Of a DNA stretch of 64,000 nt, positions 8,636 to 16,880 are shown in pieces. Source of the DNA: Sinomonas sp. ASV322 (GTDB lineage: Bacteria; Actinomycetota; Actinomycetes; Actinomycetales; Micrococcaceae); the NCBI RefSeq assembly GCF_030908245.1, contig NZ_JAVFJJ010000017.1, forward strand, positions 1-64,000. Reading direction: 5' to 3'. The notes under the pieces are model-generated. The model was not told where the DNA came from. It did no database searches and saw nothing but the letters and a program-made list of their open reading frames with translations. The position numbers were made by a program, and so were the translations under genes. Each line of letters opens with the position of its first letter. Within the stretch, counting starts at the first letter, position 1.

Positions 8636-9696
8636 CGCTCGACGCCGCGATCGGACGGATCGGCGAGATCCAGTCGACCCTCAGCCAGCTCGATCCCGCG
8701 CTCGCGGCCGTGACGGCCCGCGCACAGGCCAGCGCAGGGGCCCGCACGTCGTCGGACGCCGTCGGCCGGGCCTCTCGCGCGTTCGGCGCCGCGCTCGCGG
8801 GTGCCGTGGGGGCGTCCGGTTCCGGGGGTCCGACCGGGGACGCCGTCGCCGCGGACGCTCAGCGCTACGTGGGCGTGCCCTACGCGTGGGGCGGAACGGA
8901 TCCCGCGACGGGCATGGATTGCTCCGGGTTCGTCCAGCGTGTCTATGCCGACCTCGGGGTCTCGCTACCGCGCGTCGTACACGACCAGATGACCCAGGGT
9001 ACTCCCGTGGCCTCGTTCGCGGACGCCCGCCCGGGCGACCTGCTCGTGAGCTTCGGCGGCGAACACGTGGCCATCTACCTGGGCAACGGCAAGGCGATCG
9101 ACGCACCCGAGCCGGGCAAGACCATCCAAGTCCGCGACGCGTGGGAGCGACACGCGAACCTCACGGCGATCCGGCGGATCGTGCCAGACGCCGGCTCCGG
9201 GCCGGGGGCTGGGTCGGTGTCAGGATCCGGATCGGGGGCGGGTACCAGCGGCCTCGACGCGACCCAGCTCGGCTACGCCCGGGCGATCGTGGGCGAGGTC
9301 CGCGCTCGCGGGCTCCCACCACAGGCCGCCGTCGCGGCCGTCTCGACCGCGCTGCAGGAGTCCTCGCTGCGGATGTACTGGAACCCGAAGGTCCCCGGAT
9401 CTCAGGCCCTCGCCCCCGACGCGTCCGCACGCGGCACCGACGGCTATTCCGTCGGGCTGTTCCAGCAGCAGGTCCATGGGACGGACTTCTCGTGGGGCAC
9501 GGTCGCGGACGCGATGGATCCCGTGCGGTCCACGGACGCCTTCCTCGACCGCCTCGCGGTGATCCCCGGCTGGCAGAGCCTTCCGGTCGCCGCCGCGGAC
9601 CAGGCCGTTCAGCGTTCGGCCTATCCGGACGCCTACGCGAAGTGGGAGCCCGCCGCGCGCCGGATCGTGGCCGAGCTTTCTGGGACGGGAGCCTGA
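8632..9696 (+). CDS. NlpC/P60 peptidoglycan hydrolase with C-terminal lysozyme-like domain, flagellar operon
   Basis: Two-domain protein of 354 residues. The NlpC/P60 cysteine peptidase domain has the catalytic Cys in MDCSGFV near residue 96 and His in GGEHVAIYLG near residue 145. A Gly/Ser-rich linker follows. The C-terminal domain (PPQAAVAAVSTALQESSLR, then VGLFQQ) resembles actinobacterial transglycosylase-like cores. No signal peptide is visible, which fits export by the flagellar machinery. It probably replaces FlgJ in opening the cell wall for the rod. That role is inferred from position. Confidence 0.82.
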   Translation: MTLDAAIGRIGEIQSTLSQLDPALAAVTARAQASAGARTSSDAVGRASRAFGAALAGAVGASGSGGPTGDAVAADAQRYVGVPYAWGGTDPATGMDCSGFVQRVYADLGVSLPRVVHDQMTQGTPVASFADARPGDLLVSFGGEHVAIYLGNGKAIDAPEPGKTIQVRDAWERHANLTAIRRIVPDAGSGPGAGSVSGSGSGAGTSGLDATQLGYARAIVGEVRARGLPPQAAVAAVSTALQESSLRMYWNPKVPGSQALAPDASARGTDGYSVGLFQQQVHGTDFSWGTVADAMDPVRSTDAFLDRLAVIPGWQSLPVAAADQAVQRSAYPDAYAKWEPAARRIVAELSGTGA

Positions 9697-11279
9697 TGCG
9701 CGCTCTTTCTGGCCTTGCGTCTCTCGGTGTGGGAGCGCCTGCCGCATCCCCGTCGCCCGCGCCTGCGGACTCCGGCGGGCAGTTCGCCGAGACTCTCGCG
9801 GGGCTGCAGCCTTCGTCCCGCCCGGGCGGGCTCGCTCCCGACGGGTCGCCCCACCCCCGTGGTCCCCGCGGGGTGAAGACGGACGACGACGGCGGGGCCG
9901 CCGCGTGCTCGTCCGGGTCCGACCCGCAGATGCTCGCCTCGTGCGCTGGGCTTCTCGCCTCTCAGAGTGTGGGGGGTCAGGGGCTCGGCGCGGCTGGGGC
10001 TGGGCTTGACGGGGGTGGGGTCGGCGGGCCGGGGCTCAGTGGGGTTGAGTTAGGCGCGGCGGGACTCGGCGGGGCGGGGCTCGACGTCGAGACCGCCGCT
10101 GGACCGCCGGGTGCGGGACCGGCGGGTGCGGGACCGAGGGGTGCGGGATCGGGGGGCGCAGGTTCGGGGTTGGCGCGATTCGGGTCGGACGGGCTCGTGG
10201 CCGGTGTGCCATCGTCGAGTCCTGCACAGTTGAGTCCTGCGCTGCCGGGTCTCGCGCCGGCGGTGCCCGGGGCCGATGCGTCCAACGTCGCCGCTGCGTC
10301 CAACGTCGCCGCGTCAATGACGGGCGCCCGCGCTGAAGCGCCCGGTCTCGGTTCGCCCGGTCTTGGCTCGCCCGGTCTCGGTTCGTCAGGTCTCGGTGCG
10401 GCGTCCGGGTCCCGGTCCGTGCTGGCTGGCGGTGTCGCGATCGGGGGAGTCGCGGTCGGAATCCCTGGCACTGCTGGCGTTCTTGGAGCCGTCGGGGCTT
10501 CCGGCGCCGACGGCGTCCGGGCGGCCGATCACGCGGCAAACCTGTCCGGCGCGGCCGCGGGCCCGGCCGGATCCCCCGTGGGCACCGCGGCGCTGTCCGC
10601 GGCTCTGGTCGGGGACGCTCAACAGGCCCCCGGACCGGGCGGCACGTTGGGGCGTCGCCCCGGCGCGGGCCCGACCGGGAAAGCGCTATCGGCCACGGCG
10701 TCCGCCGCGCTCCCGCCGTCGTTCGCTCCGCTCGGGCCGCACGCGACGGGAGGCGCCGTTGTTCCCGGAGCCACCGGCGCGCCGGGCGAATCCACGCCGG
10801 CGCCGCCGTCGTTCGGGTCGCAGCTCGCGAAGCCGCTCTTCACACTCGCCGCCGCGGCGCCCGGAGAGCACGTCATGACCGTGAAGGTCACACCGGAGGA
10901 CCTCGGGCCGGTCACCGTTCAGGCCCACATCGGTCCGGGCGGCACGCGGGTCGAGCTCTTCGCGCCCACGGAGGCGGGTCGCGCCGCCGTCCAGGCCGCC
11001 CTGCCCGAGCTCCGCCGGGAGCTCGCGGCTGCGGGGATCGGCGCGAGCCTTGATCTCTCGAGCCGCAGCGCGCCGCACGACGCCGGTCCCGGCCCGGGCG
11101 GCCACGGCGGCCCGGGCGGCAGCGGCCCGGGGGACGGGAGCGGCGCTCGCCAGCCGGACGCCGAGGCGCGGGGCGGGTCGGGGGAGGGGGCCCGCGCGTC
11201 GCCCGCCTTCCGTGGCCTCAGGGCAGGCACCCTCGGCAGCGGCCCCCTCGGCACCGCCGGCCTCGACATCCTCGCGTGA
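9696..11279 (+). CDS. fliK: Flagellar hook-length control protein FliK
   Basis: Exported molecular ruler that also triggers the export-specificity switch through FlhB. It has 527 residues from the ATG at 9696 (overlapping the previous stop). The N-terminal and middle parts are low-complexity Gly/Ala/Ser/Pro, including 12-bp tandem repeats near 10344-10395 encoding G-L-G-S-P units. The conserved Flg_hook core is near residues 390-450 (VKVTPEDLGPVTVQ and TEAGRAAVQAALPEL). A dispersed GGACGACGACGG element falls in the linker at 9880-9894. Confidence 0.88.
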   Translation: MRALSGLASLGVGAPAASPSPAPADSGGQFAETLAGLQPSSRPGGLAPDGSPHPRGPRGVKTDDDGGAAACSSGSDPQMLASCAGLLASQSVGGQGLGAAGAGLDGGGVGGPGLSGVELGAAGLGGAGLDVETAAGPPGAGPAGAGPRGAGSGGAGSGLARFGSDGLVAGVPSSSPAQLSPALPGLAPAVPGADASNVAAASNVAASMTGARAEAPGLGSPGLGSPGLGSSGLGAASGSRSVLAGGVAIGGVAVGIPGTAGVLGAVGASGADGVRAADHAANLSGAAAGPAGSPVGTAALSAALVGDAQQAPGPGGTLGRRPGAGPTGKALSATASAALPPSFAPLGPHATGGAVVPGATGAPGESTPAPPSFGSQLAKPLFTLAAAAPGEHVMTVKVTPEDLGPVTVQAHIGPGGTRVELFAPTEAGRAAVQAALPELRRELAAAGIGASLDLSSRSAPHDAGPGPGGHGGPGGSGPGDGSGARQPDAEARGGSGEGARASPAFRGLRAGTLGSGPLGTAGLDILA

Positions 11280-11293
11280 GAAAGCAGAAACCC

Positions 11294-11725
11294 ATGAGCA
11301 TCAGCCCACCGAACATCACCCCTTTGGCCGGCGCGGCCTCGACGAGTCTGACTTCCGCCGCGCCGACCCGCACGCCGCAGCAGACCATGGATTCCAGCGT
11401 GTTCATGTCCCTCCTCGTGACGCAGCTCAAGAACCAGGACCCGAGCTCGCCCATGGACACCAACGCGATGATCAATCAGACGACGCAGCTCTCGATGATG
11501 GAGAAGCTCACCCAGCTCACGGCCACCAGCGCCTCGGGCCTCTCGGTCCAGGAACGCGCCGCGGCCGCGGCGCTCATCGGGCGCTCGGTGACGTACCTGG
11601 GCGCGGATGGCGGCTCGGGGCGCGGGACCGTCGCCTCGGTCTCGTTCGGCGGGGTTGCGCCGTCGCTGTCCATCGGGGGCGCGTCGATTCCCCTGTCATC
11701 GATCACGGGCGTCGCAGGCGCCTGA
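11294..11725 (+). CDS. flgD: Flagellar hook assembly (capping) protein FlgD, short form
   Basis: Scaffold for hook polymerisation. It has 143 residues, with the N-terminal capping signature FMSLLVTQLKNQDPSSPMD and the NQTTQLSMMEKL helix. The C-terminal part is a short beta region; the FlgD Ig/tudor domains of enteric FlgD are largely absent. I prefer the ATG at 11294 over the GTG at 11276 that overlaps fliK, because the extra residues are not family-like. Confidence 0.9.
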   Translation: MSISPPNITPLAGAASTSLTSAAPTRTPQQTMDSSVFMSLLVTQLKNQDPSSPMDTNAMINQTTQLSMMEKLTQLTATSASGLSVQERAAAAALIGRSVTYLGADGGSGRGTVASVSFGGVAPSLSIGGASIPLSSITGVAGA

Positions 11726-11777
11726 CGCCGTCCCGGCAAGCCCCCAAGAACCTCGCCCACCGAAGAAAGGCAGCACC

Positions 11778-12953
11778 GTGCTCCGTTCCCTGTACTCCGG
11801 CATCTCGGGCCTCCGTGCCCACCAGACCATGCTCGACGTCACGGGCAACAACATCGCGAACGTCAACACCGTGGGCTTCAAGGGGTCCGCGACCGAGTTC
11901 GAGGACACGCTCTCGCAGCTCACGCAGGGCGCCTCGGGGCCGCAGGCCGCGACGGGCGGCACGAACCCCGCGCAGATCGGCCTCGGGGTCAAGGTGGCCG
12001 CCGTTGCGACGAACTTCAACCAAGGCTCTGCCCAGTCCACGGGCAAGGCCACGGACATGATGATCTCCGGCGACGGATTCTTCATCACGAGCCGCGGCGG
12101 GCAGCAGCTCTACACGCGCGCGGGGTCGTTCGGCTTCGACGCGTCGGGACAGCTCGTCACGCCCGACGGCGGCCTCCTCCAAGGGTGGACCGCGGATGCT
12201 TCCGGCGTGGTCAACTCGGGCGCACCGCTCGGGACCATCGCGCTCTCGCCCACCGCGACGATTCCTGCCGTCGCGACGAGCAAGGCCAGCGTCGACGGGA
12301 ACCTGCCCTCGGATGTGGCCGTGGGGACCACCCTCGAACGGGACCTCCGCGTGTTCGACGGCAACGGCGTCGCCCGGAATCTCGCGCTCACGTTCACGCG
12401 CACCGCGGCCGGCTGGGACGTCGCGGGAGCGGACGCCAACGGCAGCACGGGCGCGGGCTCGCTCGCGTTCACGAACGGCGCCCTCACGTCGGGCGGCTCG
12501 CTCACGGTCGGCGGGATTGCGGTGAACCTCGCGGCCGTGACGGGATACGCGGGCATGACGACGGTCGCCGCCGCGGGCCAGAACGGCTCGGCGGCCGGCA
12601 CCCTTGAGTCCTTCACCCTCGGCGGGGACGGCTCGCTCATCGGGGCGTTCAGCAACGGACTCAAGCAGATCGTCGGGCGGGTCGCGCTCGCCAAGTTCAC
12701 CAACCCCGCGGGCCTCGAGAAGACCGGCGACTCCTCCTACACGGTCACGGCGAACTCGGGCGCCCCCCAGATCGGGCAGGCCGGGGCGCCGGGGTTCGGG
12801 ACCCTCACGGGCGGGGCGCTCGAGATGTCCAACGTCGACCTCTCGCAGGAGTTCACGAACCTCATCGTCGCGCAGCGCGGCTTCCAGGCGAACGCCCGCA
12901 TCATCACGACGTCGGATCAGGTGCTGCAGGAGCTCGTGGACCTCAAGCACTAG
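11778..12953 (+). CDS. flgE: Flagellar hook protein FlgE
   Basis: Major hook subunit. It has 391 residues from GTG at 11778, preceded seven bases upstream by a GAAAGG site. The N-terminal motif is MLDVTGNNIANVNTVGFKG, the FlgE/F/G middle domain follows, and the C-terminal Flg_bbr region is NLIVAQRGFQANARIITTSDQ. Last gene of the first flagellar operon; a strong hairpin follows its stop. Confidence 0.95.
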   Translation: MLRSLYSGISGLRAHQTMLDVTGNNIANVNTVGFKGSATEFEDTLSQLTQGASGPQAATGGTNPAQIGLGVKVAAVATNFNQGSAQSTGKATDMMISGDGFFITSRGGQQLYTRAGSFGFDASGQLVTPDGGLLQGWTADASGVVNSGAPLGTIALSPTATIPAVATSKASVDGNLPSDVAVGTTLERDLRVFDGNGVARNLALTFTRTAAGWDVAGADANGSTGAGSLAFTNGALTSGGSLTVGGIAVNLAAVTGYAGMTTVAAAGQNGSAAGTLESFTLGGDGSLIGAFSNGLKQIVGRVALAKFTNPAGLEKTGDSSYTVTANSGAPQIGQAGAPGFGTLTGGALEMSNVDLSQEFTNLIVAQRGFQANARIITTSDQVLQELVDLKH

Positions 12954-12980
12954 CGCCCCGCGCTCCTGTCCGGCGGAGAC

Positions 12981-13037
12981 AGACGGCTTGTGGGCGAGAA
13001 GACGGACCGAGGGCGTCTTCCCTGCCACAAGCCGTCT
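12981..13037. terminator. Nested hairpin terminator after flgE (bidirectional)
   Basis: Perfect 13-bp inverted repeat (AGACGGCTTGTGG at 12981-12993 with its complement at 13025-13037) enclosing a second perfect 7-bp stem (GAAGACG at 12998, CGTCTTC ending 13020). It lies between the convergent flgE and condensation-domain genes and reaches the last codons of the latter. There is no U-tract, as usual for high-GC actinobacteria. Confidence 0.8.
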
Positions 13038-14386
13038 CAGGCGGTCGGGGCCGCGCGCCCGGGCCCCCCGTGCGTGGCCGCCGCGACCCGCGCCGTGAGC
13101 TCGTCGAGCCATGCACCAACCGTCGAGCGGGCGACGGCGTTGTCGGGGTAGCGGCAGCGGAGGTGCAGTCCGTCCTCGGCGACGATGAACCAGATCATGA
13201 TGTTGTCCGTCGGGAGAACGGCCGAAACGAACTGCGGTTCGAGCGAAGGGTCGATGCCCAAGGGCAGGCGGCGCATGTCGAGCCACGAGATGGCGAACAT
13301 CCCGGGGGGTTCTTTAGCACTGCCGATACGGTCGAAGATCGGAGCCAACGGGTGGGCCCCGAGGCGCACTGCCTCGGCGACCGCGGCAGCGCAGGACGAC
13401 GGGTCTGGATCCGCGATGTCCAGCACGGCGTTGGTGATGTACCACCCGACCGAGTCGCGCCACCGTGGCTCGTTGCGCGAGTGCACGGGGAATACCGCGC
13501 GCAGCGGCACGTTCGCGACGTCGCGGAAGAGCTGCGCGAGCTCGGAAAGTACTAAGGGCAGAATCCGGACTCCGTGCGCGTCGGCCCGCTCTTCGAGGCG
13601 TGCGAGCTGGCCGCTGTCGAGCACATCGCGCACCTCCACGACCGCCGGCGACGCTCGCGACACATCCCCCAAAGGCAGGGGGAACGCGGGCATCCCTCCT
13701 CCGCCTGCCCGCAGGATCTCCTGCCAGTGTTCGATGATCTCGGCCGGCGCCTCGGGCATCGCGGCGAGGGCGCGCGTGTGATCGACGAATGCTGCGGCGG
13801 GGAGCGGGTCGGCGGGCGCCCCGGGCTGCGAGGCGCCGTCTGCGCCGTCGTCCTCGACTCGTGTCCGCACCTCGTGGGCGAGGATCAGCAGTGACCACAT
13901 GTCAACGTGCGCGTGGTCGCTCGCGAGGACGACGACGGGTCGCGGGTCGGGTTCGGCCGGAGCGGGCACCACCACGGCGAGCAAGTACGACGGCGCCGCA
14001 CACGGACGGCACTCGGCGTCCAGGAGCGTACGAAGCGCGTCGCGCGACGATCCGCCGCCCATCGCATCGTGCTCTCGCCACATGCCGCCGTCGACCGCGG
14101 CCTCGTGCAGCCGGACGCGCGAGCCGTCGAACGAAAAGACGGTGCGCAGGGTTCCGTGGCGAGCGATCGCCTCTCGCCAGGCCTGTGCGAGCGCCGCGCG
14201 ATCGAGGGACTGGGCGAGCCGGAACGACACCGCCATCCATGACCCCGAACGGTCGCCGCGGCCGACGTGGCGGCCCTGATCAAACGAAACGGGCAGCTCG
14301 CGCGACGGATCGGGCGCAGCGCGAACAGCGAAGCTGTGGAGGGATCCCTCCGGCAGGGCCATCTGGGCCACCGTGGTAAGGCGCAT
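13037..14386 (-). CDS. Stand-alone condensation-domain (PapA/NRPS-C-like) acyltransferase
   Basis: About 449 residues resembling the condensation domain of peptide synthetases and the PapA acyltransferases. It has an HxxxD active-site stretch (SDHAHVDMWS) and, later, an NAVLDIADPDPSS region followed by SAVLPTDNIMIW near the C-terminus, in the order seen in such folds. No adenylation or carrier domain is nearby, so it may acylate a free or diffusible substrate. Start chosen as ATG at 14386; an upstream in-frame GTG at 14425 would nearly touch the divergent hydrolase. Converges on flgE. Confidence 0.7.
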   Translation of the reverse strand: MRLTTVAQMALPEGSLHSFAVRAAPDPSRELPVSFDQGRHVGRGDRSGSWMAVSFRLAQSLDRAALAQAWREAIARHGTLRTVFSFDGSRVRLHEAAVDGGMWREHDAMGGGSSRDALRTLLDAECRPCAAPSYLLAVVVPAPAEPDPRPVVVLASDHAHVDMWSLLILAHEVRTRVEDDGADGASQPGAPADPLPAAAFVDHTRALAAMPEAPAEIIEHWQEILRAGGGGMPAFPLPLGDVSRASPAVVEVRDVLDSGQLARLEERADAHGVRILPLVLSELAQLFRDVANVPLRAVFPVHSRNEPRWRDSVGWYITNAVLDIADPDPSSCAAAVAEAVRLGAHPLAPIFDRIGSAKEPPGMFAISWLDMRRLPLGIDPSLEPQFVSAVLPTDNIMIWFIVAEDGLHLRCRYPDNAVARSTVGAWLDELTARVAAATHGGPGRAAPTA

Positions 14387-14437
14387 GGTGCCGTAGTGTA
14401 GGGCCCAGATGTTTCGCGAAAGCACGCGGGAGGGCTC

Positions 14438-15226
14438 GTGGCCTCATTTCAGACGCGCGGCGCGACTCTTGACTACGATGTCGCCGGATCTGCCGGCCCC
14501 TTGGTCGTGCAACTGCACGGCCTGACATCCAGCCGCGAGCGCGACGGACAGCTCGGCCTCAACCTCGCCCGTGCCCTGCGCGACCACCGCATCCTCCGCT
14601 ACGACGCCCGCGGTCATGGCCGGTCCACGGGAACGCTCGACGAGGCCGACTACAGCTGGCCGCGCCTTGCCGACGACCTCCTGGCCCTCCTCGACCACGT
14701 CGCCCCGGGCGAACAGGTGCACGGGGTCGGGCCGTCCATGGGGACGGGGACTCTTCTGCATGCCGCGGTGAAGGATCCCGACCGATTCGAGTCGCTGACC
14801 CTTGTCACGCCCCCGACGGCGTGGAAGAGCAGGGGCGCCCAGCGCGAGACCTACCTCGCGAACGCCGCGATGGTCGAGCGGGAGGGCATCGCCGCGTTCG
14901 AGCAGCGAGGCTCCACGGCGCCCTCCCCGCCCGCGCTCGCCGATGCGCCCGAGACCGGCATCGCCGTGCCCGAAAGCCTCCTGCCGACCGTGATGCGCGG
15001 TGCGGCCGCGACTGACCTGCCGACGAAGAAGACCATTGCGACCATCGAGGCGCCAACGCTGGTCCTCGCGTGGAGCGGCGACCGCTCGCACCCCCTGACA
15101 ACGGCGAACAAGCTGCACGCCCGGATGCCTCAAAGCCGCATCGTGGTGGCCCGCACACCCTACGGGGTCATGGCGTGGCCGGGGCTCTTCGCGGAGTTCA
15201 TCACGACCGTCGACAAGGCTGGGTGA
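14438..15226 (+). CDS. Alpha/beta hydrolase
   Basis: A 262-residue alpha/beta-hydrolase fold protein. The oxyanion segment is VVQLHGLTSS near residue 26, the nucleophile elbow is GPSMG near residue 104, and an acidic residue lies in WSGDRSHP. The usual C-terminal catalytic His position reads TPYGVMAWP with no His, so activity is uncertain. GTG start with a GGGAGG site. Divergent from the condensation-domain gene across about 50 bases. Confidence 0.8.
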   Translation: MASFQTRGATLDYDVAGSAGPLVVQLHGLTSSRERDGQLGLNLARALRDHRILRYDARGHGRSTGTLDEADYSWPRLADDLLALLDHVAPGEQVHGVGPSMGTGTLLHAAVKDPDRFESLTLVTPPTAWKSRGAQRETYLANAAMVEREGIAAFEQRGSTAPSPPALADAPETGIAVPESLLPTVMRGAAATDLPTKKTIATIEAPTLVLAWSGDRSHPLTTANKLHARMPQSRIVVARTPYGVMAWPGLFAEFITTVDKAG

Positions 15227-15249
15227 GCGTCTTCGTCGTCGTCCGTTCG

Positions 15250-15341
15250 CGACCTTCTTTCACACACTTTCGCGGGATCTCAACGTTGCGTCCCGCGGAA
15301 TTCCGCGGGCGCAGCTTGCGGCGACTGCCGAAAGAAGGTCG
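15250..15341. terminator. Palindromic region between convergent genes
   Basis: A perfect 12-bp inverted repeat (CGACCTTCTTTC at 15250-15261 and its complement at 15330-15341) encloses an 18-bp perfect palindrome centred on GAATTC (15292-15309). It lies between the convergent hydrolase and pRiA4b genes, so a shared terminator is likely. Confidence 0.55.
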
Positions 15342-15355
15342 GAATGGGACGTGGG

Positions 15356-15865
15356 TTACTCTCGACCAGCGAGGCTGCGCCCGCCTGTCGGGGGCTCGGG
15401 GGGATCGCCCGTTCCGTCGTCGTCGTCCCACCGGCGTCCGTACTGGTCGGGGATGGAGCCCCAGCCCCAGTACGGGGTCGGGGATGCCGGGACGATCCCG
15501 AGGACGTCCAGTGGGTCGATCCGCCGGGGATCGATAGCGCATTGGTGGGTCCACTGGTCGCCGAAGTCGAACGTGTAGGTGAAGAGTTCCCCCGTGGTGA
15601 TCTTGCGCAGGCTGGTCCGTGCGGTGTCGATGTCCGCCAGCTCGGGAAAGTCTGGATCCGGGATGCCTGCCCGGGTCCCGTCCGCGAATTCGAATTCGTG
15701 CTGGTGTGCGTGGTCCCATCTGGCGAACGCGATGTCGATCGCGGTCGCCAGATCCAGCAGGGTGTGCGCTGTCGAGGCCGCGAAGATTCGCCCGGGCCTC
15801 GGCCACAGCTGTTCGCCGCGCCCGCCGATCAGTTCCACGCGTATCGACAGCCATGTTTTCGCCAC
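15356..15865 (-). CDS. Plasmid pRiA4b ORF-3 family protein
   Basis: A 169-residue member of the pRiA4b ORF-3 (IS1096 TnpR-like) family, often carried by plasmids or mobile elements, function unknown. Typical features are the opening WLSIRVELIGG, the central FARWDHAHQHEFEF segment and the later TYTFDFGDQWTHQ motif. The family's long C-terminal part is shortened here to an Asp/Gly/Pro-rich tail. No transposase or terminal repeats are recognisable beside it. Confidence 0.78.
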   Translation of the reverse strand: MAKTWLSIRVELIGGRGEQLWPRPGRIFAASTAHTLLDLATAIDIAFARWDHAHQHEFEFADGTRAGIPDPDFPELADIDTARTSLRKITTGELFTYTFDFGDQWTHQCAIDPRRIDPLDVLGIVPASPTPYWGWGSIPDQYGRRWDDDDGTGDPPEPPTGGRSLAGRE

Positions 15866-15929
15866 GCGCCGGTCCTCTCAGAATGAGCCAGGAGCCGTCG
15901 AGCCGCGACCGGGGCGACCAGCAGGCGGC

Positions 15930-16364
15930 TCAGCGGCTCTCGAGCCGATCGATGATAGTGGTCAGGAGGCCCTTGAGGACTTCCGCCTGCCCGACGTCGA
16001 TCCCCACCATGGCGCCGACCTCGGCGGGGATCTCTGCCGCCACGCCCCTGAGCGCCTCGCCTGAGCCGGTGAGGGCGATGAGCACGCGTCGCTCGTCGGC
16101 CGGGTCCCGGCGCCGGGTCACGTGCCCCGCGGTCTCGAGGCGCTTGAGCAGCGGCGTGAGGGTTCCCGAGTCCAAGTGCAGTCGCTCGCCGAGCTCGCCC
16201 ACCGAGAGCGGCGATTCGCTCGACCACAGCGCAAGCAGGACGAGGTACTGGGGGTACGTGAGCCCTGCATCGGCAAGCAGCTGGCTGTAGGCGCGCGTGA
16301 CGGCGCGCGCGGCCGCGTAGAGCGGGAAGCACAGTTGGTCGTCGAGCTCGAGGGGGCGATCCAT
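15930..16364 (-). CDS. ohrR: MarR-family regulator, OhrR type (organic hydroperoxide sensor)
   Basis: A 144-residue winged-helix repressor. The N-terminal LCFPLYAAARAV contains the redox-sensing Cys typical of OhrR (near residue 12), and the Tyr residues that commonly contact it are present (AYSQLL, LTYPQY). The wing carries DPADERRV. Divergent from ohr, with a perfect palindrome in between, so peroxide oxidation of the Cys should relieve repression of ohr and of itself. Confidence 0.9.
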   Translation of the reverse strand: MDRPLELDDQLCFPLYAAARAVTRAYSQLLADAGLTYPQYLVLLALWSSESPLSVGELGERLHLDSGTLTPLLKRLETAGHVTRRRDPADERRVLIALTGSGEALRGVAAEIPAEVGAMVGIDVGQAEVLKGLLTTIIDRLESR

Positions 16365-16385
16365 CCCTCTATCTTAGATTTGTTT

Positions 16386-16411
16386 CAATCATATTGTGCG
16401 CAATATGATTG
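16386..16411. promoter_or_regulatory. OhrR operator palindrome
   Basis: Perfect inverted repeat with 11-bp arms, CAATCATATTG at 16386-16396 and CAATATGATTG at 16401-16411, separated by four bases. This is an AT-rich island in a very GC-rich sequence. It ends five bases before the ohr ATG at 16417. Confidence 0.85.
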
Positions 16412-16416
16412 CGGAC

Positions 16417-16833
16417 ATGACAGCTCTCTACACGGCAACCGTCGCCGCCATGGGCGATGGCCGGAACGGCAGGATCCAGTCGACGGACGGGCACCTCGAT
16501 GCTCAGGTGCGGGTTCCGAGCGAGCTCGGCGGCCCGGGCGGGGCGACCAACCCCGAACAGCTCTTCGCGGCTGGCTACGCGGCGTGCTTCCACTCGGCGC
16601 TCAAGCGGGTCGCCGCGCAGGAGAAGGCGAACGCCGCTGATTCCGAGGTCGTCGCCGACGTGTCCCTCCACGCCCTGCCCGAGGGGGGCTATGGCCTCGC
16701 CGCGGCGCTCGAGATCACGCTCCCCGAACTCGATCGGGAGACCGCGGAAGACCTCGTCGCGAAGGCCCACCGGATCTGCCCCTACTCGAACGCGACGCGC
16801 GGCAATGTCGAGGTCACCCTCACTATTGTCTGA
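16417..16833 (+). CDS. ohr: Organic hydroperoxide resistance protein Ohr
   Basis: Thiol peroxidase that reduces fatty-acid and organic hydroperoxides. It has 138 residues, with the two catalytic Cys in GYAACFHSAL and HRICPYSNATRGN, plus the Glu of the NPEQLFAAGY helix. I take the ATG at 16417 rather than the upstream in-frame start inside the operator. Divergent from ohrR. Confidence 0.95.
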   Translation: MTALYTATVAAMGDGRNGRIQSTDGHLDAQVRVPSELGGPGGATNPEQLFAAGYAACFHSALKRVAAQEKANAADSEVVADVSLHALPEGGYGLAAALEITLPELDRETAEDLVAKAHRICPYSNATRGNVEVTLTIV

Positions 16834-16880
16834 ACTGATTCGTCGCAGCTAAGGTTCGTCGGAACAAAGGAGATCGCCTC

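Noticed and set aside
13322-13329. GCCGATAC as another FliA -10 box
   Set aside because: It lies inside the condensation-domain gene and the bases 15 upstream do not resemble TAAA.
14438-15226. Perhydrolase or haloperoxidase call for the alpha/beta hydrolase
   Set aside because: The catalytic His position is not conserved and no family-specific motif is visible.
15356-15865. Complete insertion sequence around the pRiA4b-type gene
   Set aside because: No transposase or terminal inverted repeats with target duplication could be found; the nearby palindromes fit a terminator.
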